DNA of 21,068 bases from SZUA-76 sp945787585 (GTDB lineage: Bacteria; Pseudomonadota; Gammaproteobacteria; SZUA-140), in assembly GCA_947258425.1 (NCBI GenBank), contig CAMYIG010000028.1:1-21068 (forward strand), given 5' to 3'. Numbering within the stretch: position 1 is the stretch's first letter; each line of letters begins with the position of its first letter. Under the pieces are notes generated by a model. That model searched no databases. It saw only the letters and a program-made list of their open reading frames with translations, and had not been told where the DNA came from. The translations under genes were made by a program, and so were the position numbers. Positions 14,702-21,068 of this stretch are shown piece by piece.

Positions 14702-15517
14702 ATGTTAGGATTTTTTAAGCGCGAACCGTTACTGGATGAAGATTCAATCGAATGGCTATTCGAGGCCTTTGGCTGGTCACTGAATAATTTTGGTAGCGAC
14801 GCCTTTTATCAGAACACTTTGCTCATCACACCAACACCAAAGCACTTTCCCGGTAGCGGCACGAGCATTGAAGAGATGGCTGATTTGATGCTGAACCGGG
14901 TCAAGGCCTATTCAGGATTAGATCACTGGCCAACACAATCAATGGATCATCATCAATTTAGTGGCAATCCTGAAGATAACGCATCCATCCATCAGGTGTT
15001 ATCGGCAGTCACAGAAGGCAGTAGTAACAGTACTGATCTGATGGATGCCTCACAATCACATCTCACTCTCTTTTATGAGCCAAAGCAGGTTGGTAATCCT
15101 GAGGTCATGATTGCCAATTTTACCCATGCATTAATGGTTCATCTCGCTGCGCTTGCATCTGAACCCCCGCCCTGTGAGGAGGAGCTATTACCTCACCTCA
15201 CTGAGGTAATGGCTGTGGCACATGGTTTTGGTTTGATGTTGTCAAACACCGCCACCCCCTATCGTGGCGGGGGATGTGGTAGCTGTCATTCGCCCGCGAT
15301 GGAGCGTGTTGGTAGCCTTTCGGAACGTGAAGTGGCCTATGCGCTCGCCATCTTTTGTAAACTAAAAACGATACCTGAAAAAGAGGTGGGACGTCATTTG
15401 AAAAAATCACTTAAAGGTTTTTTCAAGAAAGCGTTAGTCGATGTGGAAGAGCATAATGATGCGCTCGCAAATTTACGCGCCATTAACACACCATCGCTCT
15501 TCAATAAATATAATTAA
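14702..15517 (+). CDS. Conserved gammaproteobacterial protein with CGSC motif
   Basis: This 271-residue protein appears soluble, with no signal peptide or membrane segment. I recall similar uncharacterised proteins in gammaproteobacteria, starting with a short FFKR-type segment and followed by LLDEDSIEWLFEAFGW and a TPTPKHFPG stretch. In the C-terminal half, a helical region ends in GGGCGSCHSP with C192 and C195 as a CxxC pair, then a segment running from SEREVAYALAIF to HLKKSLKGFFKKAL. The CxxC pair could bind metal or be redox-active; no further metal ligands are obvious apart from His196. Function is unknown. The gene converges with the methyltransferase-like gene, and the two stop codons overlap in a shared TTAA. 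Confidence 0.7.
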   Translation: MLGFFKREPLLDEDSIEWLFEAFGWSLNNFGSDAFYQNTLLITPTPKHFPGSGTSIEEMADLMLNRVKAYSGLDHWPTQSMDHHQFSGNPEDNASIHQVLSAVTEGSSNSTDLMDASQSHLTLFYEPKQVGNPEVMIANFTHALMVHLAALASEPPPCEEELLPHLTEVMAVAHGFGLMLSNTATPYRGGGCGSCHSPAMERVGSLSEREVAYALAIFCKLKTIPEKEVGRHLKKSLKGFFKKALVDVEEHNDALANLRAINTPSLFNKYN

Positions 15518-16428
15518 ACAGGAAAACCCTGGCTACGGAGGTGCTCTTTGGCACTCAGTGCCGTCAGCACCATATCAAGTTCTTTTTCCCAGTCATAAGG
15601 CTCAGCAGGCTCAAGCCCTTCACCAAGATCGATATCCTGCCATGGGGTGTCGGCATAGATTTTAATATGACGCACCTCTTCAATGCTCGGTGTTAACTCT
15701 TCCCAGACTTCATGCAAACAATCTTTAGGTCGGGTAATTGACCATTCTGCAATCGACGCATAATTTTCCGGTAGATCACTGAATGCCTCTGGTGTGCCGG
15801 TCTGCGGGACGTTATTAACTTCGTCCGTATGCTCCGTATAAAAAAAGATGATCAACTTCGGCTTGTGCTTAACGATCTCCGGTGTCAGGTTCTGCCCACT
15901 CGGCATCCACGCAGAGAAGGCGACATCGAATTCAAAATCGATAGCATCTACTGTCTTCTCTTTCAGAGTATATTTATCGGCATCATAAAAATTGGCGATC
16001 TGATTTCGCTTGGCACCTGGGTCACGCAGGCCAACGACCTCTACCCCTTCGCGTGCTAGCAGGCTACCGACAAAACCGTTTCCGGCATGCAGGTCGCAAA
16101 CGACTGGATTGTCTGCCACCTGACGCACGCAATGTGCTATCTGCTGCATCTCACCGCGTAGTGGATAGAACGGTGCGATAGTCGTAGCAAACTTGGCTGG
16201 GTCACGATCCGGGTTACTAAAGATCAGGGCATGCAACGGGAGGTCTTTGATGCGATCAACAAAGGGTTTTGTTGCATCCCAGGCGTCATGTTCCTTTTCC
16301 TGAATACTGACGATGCGGTTAAACATCGCCTCAGAAAATGCCTCCATATGTTTCAGCTTTTCGAACTCCTGTGGAATCGGGGGCGGCCCGGAGGGGGCAA
16401 ACATACTCAGATCATCGACATCTTTCAT
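15514..16428 (-). CDS. Class I methyltransferase-like protein, possibly degenerate
   Basis: This is a predicted cytosolic protein of 304 residues. A Rossmann-like core is suggested by DLHAGNGFVGSLLA at 112-125, which fits motif I of class I SAM-dependent methyltransferases, followed by a beta strand VEVVGL and then FDVAFSAWMPSG where a catalytic motif would be expected. The N-terminal 90 residues and the acidic C-terminus match nothing I know. No substrate-type motif such as NPPY is present, so catalytic activity is doubtful. The ATG at 16428 is preferred over an in-frame TTG three codons upstream. It lies downstream of hemE on the same strand with about 60 bases between them and could be transcribed with it. 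Confidence 0.65.
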   Translation of the reverse strand: MKDVDDLSMFAPSGPPPIPQEFEKLKHMEAFSEAMFNRIVSIQEKEHDAWDATKPFVDRIKDLPLHALIFSNPDRDPAKFATTIAPFYPLRGEMQQIAHCVRQVADNPVVCDLHAGNGFVGSLLAREGVEVVGLRDPGAKRNQIANFYDADKYTLKEKTVDAIDFEFDVAFSAWMPSGQNLTPEIVKHKPKLIIFFYTEHTDEVNNVPQTGTPEAFSDLPENYASIAEWSITRPKDCLHEVWEELTPSIEEVRHIKIYADTPWQDIDLGEGLEPAEPYDWEKELDMVLTALSAKEHLRSQGFPV

Positions 16429-16486
16429 ACTACTCAACTCACTTACAGTATTACTGTTTATGGCTAGTGCTAATTTTTCAGCACGG

Positions 16487-17551
16487 CTATTTGTGGTACT
16501 TCGCGCTCAACTCGTGCACTGAGTTAATAAAGGCACCGGCATGCTCTGGCTCTACATGCTGATGAATACCGTGCCCAAGATTAAAGACATGCCCGGTACC
16601 CGCGCCATAACTTTCAAGAATGGTCGCGACTTCTTCACGGATACGTTCCGGCTGTGCATAGAGAATACTTGGATCCATGTTGCCCTGTAGTGCAACCTTG
16701 TCGCCAACACGCTTGCGCGCTTCGCCAATATCGGTCGTCCAGTCGATACCCAGTGCATCACAGCCAGTATCGGCCATCGCTTCAAGCCACTGTCCACCGC
16801 CTTTGGTAAACAGGATCACCGGTACCTTGCGGCCATCGTTTTCACGGGTCAGGCCATCGACGATTTGTTGCATGTAGCGTAGTGAGAACTCTTTATAGTC
16901 TCGTGGCGTTAACGTACCGCCCCAGGTATCGAAGATCTGTACCGCCTGCGCGCCAGCAGCGATCTGCGCATTCAAATATGAAGTAACCGACTGCGCTGTG
17001 GTATCAAGCAGTTTGTGCATCAGGTCTGGGCGGTCAAACATCATCCCTTTAACCTTTGCATAGTCTTTGCTGCCGCTGCCTTCAACCATATAGGTCGCCA
17101 GTGTCCACGGGCTACCGGAAAAACCGATCAACGGCACACGGCCATCGAGCGCCTTACGAATGGTGCGCACGGCATTCATCACGTATTTCAGCTCGCCCTC
17201 TGGGTCTGGCACAAAAAGATTGTTGACGTCAGCTTCGCTACGCACCGGCTTATCAAACACCGGCCCTTCACCCGCGGCGAAGCGTAGACCAAGCCCCATT
17301 GCGTCGGGAATGGTCAGGATATCTGAAAATAGAATCGCCGCGTCGAGTGAATAGCGCTCCAGTGGTTGCAGGGTGACTTCACAGGCAAGCTCTGCGTTTT
17401 TGCACAGATCCATAAAGCTACCGGCCTTTTCGCGCGTAGCGCGGTACTCTGGCAGATAACGACCTGCCTGACGCATCATCCACACAGGGGTCGCGTCCAC
17501 TGGCTGTTTCAGCAGGGCGCGCAGGAAACGATCATTTTTTAATTCAGTCAT
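16487..17551 (-). CDS. hemE: Uroporphyrinogen decarboxylase
   Basis: This cytosolic enzyme decarboxylates uroporphyrinogen III to coproporphyrinogen III in heme and related tetrapyrrole synthesis. Its 354 residues match the family length. Signatures are MRQAGRYLPEYR (26-37), which binds substrate carboxylates, FSDILTIPDAMG with the catalytic Asp77, and IGFSGSPWTLATYMVEG, all intact. The ATG follows TAAGG at a good distance. It follows gltD by 74 bases on the same strand, an arrangement seen in many gammaproteobacteria, and may share readthrough from gltBD. Confidence 0.96.
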   Translation of the reverse strand: MTELKNDRFLRALLKQPVDATPVWMMRQAGRYLPEYRATREKAGSFMDLCKNAELACEVTLQPLERYSLDAAILFSDILTIPDAMGLGLRFAAGEGPVFDKPVRSEADVNNLFVPDPEGELKYVMNAVRTIRKALDGRVPLIGFSGSPWTLATYMVEGSGSKDYAKVKGMMFDRPDLMHKLLDTTAQSVTSYLNAQIAAGAQAVQIFDTWGGTLTPRDYKEFSLRYMQQIVDGLTRENDGRKVPVILFTKGGGQWLEAMADTGCDALGIDWTTDIGEARKRVGDKVALQGNMDPSILYAQPERIREEVATILESYGAGTGHVFNLGHGIHQHVEPEHAGAFINSVHELSAKYHK

Positions 17552-17625
17552 ACCTAAGCCTTAAAAACTTTTAGTTATTGTTTCTACACCCAAAGGGCAC
17601 TCTGTCTTGATCGCGGCCTTATGGA

Positions 17626-19068
17626 TTAACGCGGCAGATCAGAACGCCCCATCAAAAACTCATCGACAGCGCGTGCCGCCTGACGTCCTTCACGGATTGC
17701 CCATACCACTAGCGATTGGCCGCGACGCATATCACCGGCGGCAAACACTTTTTCTACCGAGGTCTGGTAGTTATTGGTGTCGGCCTGTACATTGCCGCGT
17801 CCATCTAACTCGGTACCCAGCGCTGCTAACATTCCCTCTTTAACGGGATGAACAAAACCCATCGCCAACAGTACCAGATCGGCTTTCAGTGAAAATTCAC
17901 TGCCTTTGATTTCATTCATCAACCAGCTGCCTTTTTCATCCTGCACCCAGTCGAGGCGAATGCCATTCAGTGTGGTCACGACGCCGGCATTGCCTTCGAT
18001 CGACTTCGTCGCCACCGACCAGTCACGCGCAGCCCCTTCTTCCTGCGAACTGGAAGTCCGCATCTTATTCGGCCAGTCTGGCCAGGTGACGCCTTTGTCT
18101 TCTTTTTCAGGAGGCTGCGGCATAATCTCAAGCTGGGTGACAGATGCAGCGCCCTGGCGAATCGAAGTACCGATACAGTCAGAGCCGGTATCGCCACCGC
18201 CGATCACAATCACATGTTTGCCTTCGGCGGTGATCGCTTCAGCGGCATCGATTGAATCACCGGCGACGCGCTTGTTCTGCTGACGCAGAAAATCCATCGC
18301 AAAGTGAACGCCGTCCAGCTCACGACCAGGTACGGGTAGATCACGCGGATGCTCACTGCCACCGGTGAGAACGACGGCATCGAAATCCTGTTGTAGCTGT
18401 TTAATATCGACATTAACGCCAACATTCGAATTAATATGGAATATCACCCCTTCCGCTTTCATCTGTTCGATGCGGCGGTCAATGTAATGTTTTTCCATCT
18501 TGAAATCGGGAATGCCGTAACGCATCAAACCACCGATGCGATCTTCTCTTTCAAAGAGTTCAACGGCATGGCCAGCCCGTATCAGCTGTTGCGCCGCGGC
18601 CATGCCTGCCGGACCGGAGCCAATCACCGCGACTTTTTTGCCTGATTTTTTTGTCGCTACCTGCGGCGTGATCCATCCCTCTTGCCACGCGCGATCGACA
18701 ATCGCACACTCGATCGATTTGATCGTCACCGGAATATCTTCAATGTTTAGCGTACAGGCCGCCTCACATGGCGCAGGACAGATGCGCCCGGTAAACTCAG
18801 GGAAATTATTGGTCGAATGGAGTACATCACTCGCTTCACGCCAGTTATTTTTGTAAACAAGGTCATTCCACTCCGGAATAATATTGTTAACCGGACACCC
18901 TTCATGGCAGAACGGAATGCCGCAATCCATGCAACGTGCGCCTTGTGCATTCAATGCTTCTTCACTCAGCGGGATAGTAAATTCACTGTAGTGCTTGATG
19001 CGCTGTTCGACGGGTGCGTAAGTGCGCTCCTCACGTGGAATTTCCAGAAATCCTGTTGGCTTACCCAT
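17626..19068 (-). CDS. gltD: Glutamate synthase (NADPH) small subunit
   Basis: This flavoprotein takes electrons from NADPH and passes them through FAD and iron-sulfur clusters to the large subunit for glutamate formation from glutamine and 2-oxoglutarate. Length is 480 residues, as expected. The N-terminal region has cysteines C46, C49, C54, C58 and C97, C101, C105, the pattern for two [4Fe-4S] clusters. The FAD fingerprint GSGPAG is at about 150-155, and an NADPH fingerprint IGGGDTGSD lies in the middle. The ATG overlaps the gltB stop codon in TAATG, with AGGG eight bases upstream, so translation is probably coupled to gltB. hemE follows. Confidence 0.96.
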   Translation of the reverse strand: MGKPTGFLEIPREERTYAPVEQRIKHYSEFTIPLSEEALNAQGARCMDCGIPFCHEGCPVNNIIPEWNDLVYKNNWREASDVLHSTNNFPEFTGRICPAPCEAACTLNIEDIPVTIKSIECAIVDRAWQEGWITPQVATKKSGKKVAVIGSGPAGMAAAQQLIRAGHAVELFEREDRIGGLMRYGIPDFKMEKHYIDRRIEQMKAEGVIFHINSNVGVNVDIKQLQQDFDAVVLTGGSEHPRDLPVPGRELDGVHFAMDFLRQQNKRVAGDSIDAAEAITAEGKHVIVIGGGDTGSDCIGTSIRQGAASVTQLEIMPQPPEKEDKGVTWPDWPNKMRTSSSQEEGAARDWSVATKSIEGNAGVVTTLNGIRLDWVQDEKGSWLMNEIKGSEFSLKADLVLLAMGFVHPVKEGMLAALGTELDGRGNVQADTNNYQTSVEKVFAAGDMRRGQSLVVWAIREGRQAARAVDEFLMGRSDLPR

Positions 19069-21068
19069 TAGTGACGCCCTCCTGCACTATTACTGCTAGC
19101 AGTACCATTTTGTATCGCGTCTGTCTTCTCCTGCGCCGCCTCCAGTGCACGGCGATAATCGACCGGCATCACCTTCACAAACTTCGGTAACCATTCGCTC
19201 CAGTTATCGAGAATATTCCGTGCGCGCGCACTATCGGTGTAGTGCATATGACGTTCGATCAGCTGTTTGAGACGTAGCGCATCATGACGTGTCATGTCAC
19301 TTTGAATGTCGACGCTGCCGTGAGTCTCTAGTTCACCGCCCTGCTGCTCCAGGCGCTCCAGTGCATCATCTTCTGCTGGCACAGGTTCAAGCTCGACCAT
19401 CGCCATATTGCAGCGCTGTTTAAAATCACCCACTTCATCAAGCACATAAGCAATGCCGCCGCTCATCCCTGCCGCAAAGTTACGTCCAGTCTGACCCAGT
19501 ACCACGACAATCCCGCCGGTCATATATTCACAGCCATGATCACCCACCCCTTCGACCACCGCAGTGGCGCCAGAGTTACGTACTGCAAAACGCTCGCCGG
19601 CGACACCGCGGAAATATGCTTCACCACTTATCGCACCGTAAAGTACGGTGTTACCGACGATGATGTTCTCTTCGGCGATGATAGGACACGCCTTGGGCGG
19701 ATAGATCACCAGTCGACCACCGGCCAGCCCTTTACCCACATAATCGTTCGCTTCACCAATCAGTTCAATGCTGATACCTCGCGCCACAAAGGCACCAAAA
19801 CTCTGGCCCGCGATACCACGCGCCGTTATCGAGATGGTATCTTCCGGCAACCCTTCATGACCGTAACGCTCAGCGACGCGCCCCGATAACATCGCGCCAA
19901 AGGTACGGTTAACATTGCTGATCTGCATTTCAATAGTCACCGCCTTGCCTTGTGTTAGTGCGGGTTGTGCCGCAGCGATCAACTTATGGTCAAGCGCATG
20001 TTCGAGACCATGATCCTGTTGTTCGCAATGAAAAGTCGCCACGCCCGGTCCGGCTTCTGGTTTGTAAAGGACGCGGGAAAAATCTAGCCCCTTCGCCTTC
20101 CAGTGATTGATGGCACGATTCATATTGAGAAACTCGGAATGACCGACCATCTCGTCAAACTTGCGGAAGCCAAGTTCAGCCATGATCTGGCGAATCTCTT
20201 CGGCCACCATAAAGAAATAGTTGACCACATGTTCTGGCTTACCGGTAAAACGTTTGCGCAGCTCAGGGTCCTGCGTGGCAACCCCGACCGGGCAGGTATT
20301 GAGGTGACACTTGCGCATCATCAAACACCCTTCTACGATCAGCGGTGCGGTCGCGAAACCGAACTCATCGGCACCCAATAGCGCCCCGACGACGACATCA
20401 CGCCCGGTTCGCAAACCACCATCGACCTGCACCACAATGCGTCCGCGCAATTTGTTCATCACCAGTGTTTGATGCGTCTCGGCAAGGCCGATCTCCCACG
20501 GCGAACCGGCATGTTTGATCGATGTTAGCGGGCTTGCACCGGTGCCGCCATCAAAACCAGAAATGGTAACGTGATCGGCATGCGCCTTGGATACACCGGT
20601 AGCCACCGTGCCGACGCCCACTTCAGAGACCAGTTTGACACTGATGCGCGCAGCGGGATTTACGTTTTTCAGATCGTGGATCAGCTGCGCCAGGTCTTCA
20701 ATCGAATAGATATCGTGATGGGGTGGCGGAGAGATCAAACCTACTCCCGGCGTTGAGTGACGCACGCGCGCGATAACATCATTCACTTTGTGGCCCGGCA
20801 GCTGACCCCCTTCACCGGGCTTGGCACCCTGTGCCATCTTGATCTGGATGTCATCGGCGTTGACCAGATATTCGGTGGTGACACCAAAACGGCCCGACGC
20901 CACCTGCTTGATCGCGGAGCGCATCGAGTCACCATTGGGCAACGTCTTGAAGCGCTCGCGTTCTTCGCCCCCTTCACCCGTGTTCGACTTGCCGCCGATG
21001 CGGTTCATCGCAATCGCCAGTGTTGAATGAGCCTCGTGCGAAATAGAACCGAATGACATCGCACCGGT
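19068..21068 (-). CDS. gltB: Glutamate synthase (NADPH) large subunit, C-terminal part
   Basis: The frame continues through the right edge, so the N-terminal glutaminase domain and start lie outside; 666 residues remain of a protein usually near 1,500. The visible part begins within the FMN-binding synthase domain (TGAMSFGSIS), continues through GTGASPLTSIKHAG, and includes the [3Fe-4S] cysteines in CLMMRKCHLNTCPVG. The C-terminal half is the GXGXG beta-helix domain with repeated Gly-rich turns, such as MTGGIVVVLG and GMSGGIAYVLD. The two subunits form the cytosolic GOGAT complex that supplies glutamate from glutamine. gltD follows immediately with a one-base overlap. Confidence 0.96.
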   Translation of the reverse strand, partial: TGAMSFGSISHEAHSTLAIAMNRIGGKSNTGEGGEERERFKTLPNGDSMRSAIKQVASGRFGVTTEYLVNADDIQIKMAQGAKPGEGGQLPGHKVNDVIARVRHSTPGVGLISPPPHHDIYSIEDLAQLIHDLKNVNPAARISVKLVSEVGVGTVATGVSKAHADHVTISGFDGGTGASPLTSIKHAGSPWEIGLAETHQTLVMNKLRGRIVVQVDGGLRTGRDVVVGALLGADEFGFATAPLIVEGCLMMRKCHLNTCPVGVATQDPELRKRFTGKPEHVVNYFFMVAEEIRQIMAELGFRKFDEMVGHSEFLNMNRAINHWKAKGLDFSRVLYKPEAGPGVATFHCEQQDHGLEHALDHKLIAAAQPALTQGKAVTIEMQISNVNRTFGAMLSGRVAERYGHEGLPEDTISITARGIAGQSFGAFVARGISIELIGEANDYVGKGLAGGRLVIYPPKACPIIAEENIIVGNTVLYGAISGEAYFRGVAGERFAVRNSGATAVVEGVGDHGCEYMTGGIVVVLGQTGRNFAAGMSGGIAYVLDEVGDFKQRCNMAMVELEPVPAEDDALERLEQQGGELETHGSVDIQSDMTRHDALRLKQLIERHMHYTDSARARNILDNWSEWLPKFVKVMPVDYRRALEAAQEKTDAIQNGTASSNSAGGRH

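Noticed and set aside
16467..16484. GTGCT/AGCAC hairpin just after hemE
   Set aside because: The stem is only five bp with an eight-base loop and no T-run on the minus strand; too weak to call a terminator.

Overview
This window looks like a chromosomal segment of a free-living, mid-GC gammaproteobacterium. The evidence is the gene content and linkage: gltB-gltD-hemE in one direction, prlC divergent from a glutathione reductase gene beside a gamma-carbonic anhydrase gene, and an LPS biosynthesis gene (kdsC). I cannot name a genus. No rRNA, tRNA, CRISPR array or intact transposon was found.

Layout. 1-7.3 kb is dense core metabolism and stress functions. It holds the 3' part of a Spy/CpxP-like periplasmic protein gene, hisC, a convergent metaxin/FAXC-type GST gene, and a three-gene minus-strand run (gor, gamma-carbonic anhydrase, M48 lipoprotein protease). 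Divergent from that run is prlC (oligopeptidase A). 7.3-10 kb holds a membrane GGDEF sensor gene convergent with a gene for a coiled-coil/SH3 lipoprotein. 10-14.7 kb looks more AT-rich and less compact. It contains a 560-base non-coding stretch, a cvfB-like S1 RNA-binding protein gene, a one-TM protein of unknown function, a solitary kdsC, a TIR-domain protein gene and a small exported protein gene. 14.7-16.4 kb carries two poorly characterised genes, a CGSC-motif protein and a degenerate methyltransferase-like protein, which converge on a shared TTAA. 16.5-21 kb is hemE, gltD and the 3' two fifths or so of gltB, all on the minus strand.

How the genes work together. gltB and gltD encode the two subunits of NADPH-dependent glutamate synthase and overlap at TAATG, which suggests translational coupling. 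hemE feeds tetrapyrrole synthesis, and its linkage to gltBD is a familiar gammaproteobacterial arrangement. The gor/gamma-carbonic anhydrase/M48 run combines thiol redox and envelope maintenance. The part most likely to hold something new is the TIR-domain gene and its AT-rich surroundings. It has a recognisable TIR core with a candidate catalytic Glu, flanked by N- and C-terminal helical regions that I cannot assign.
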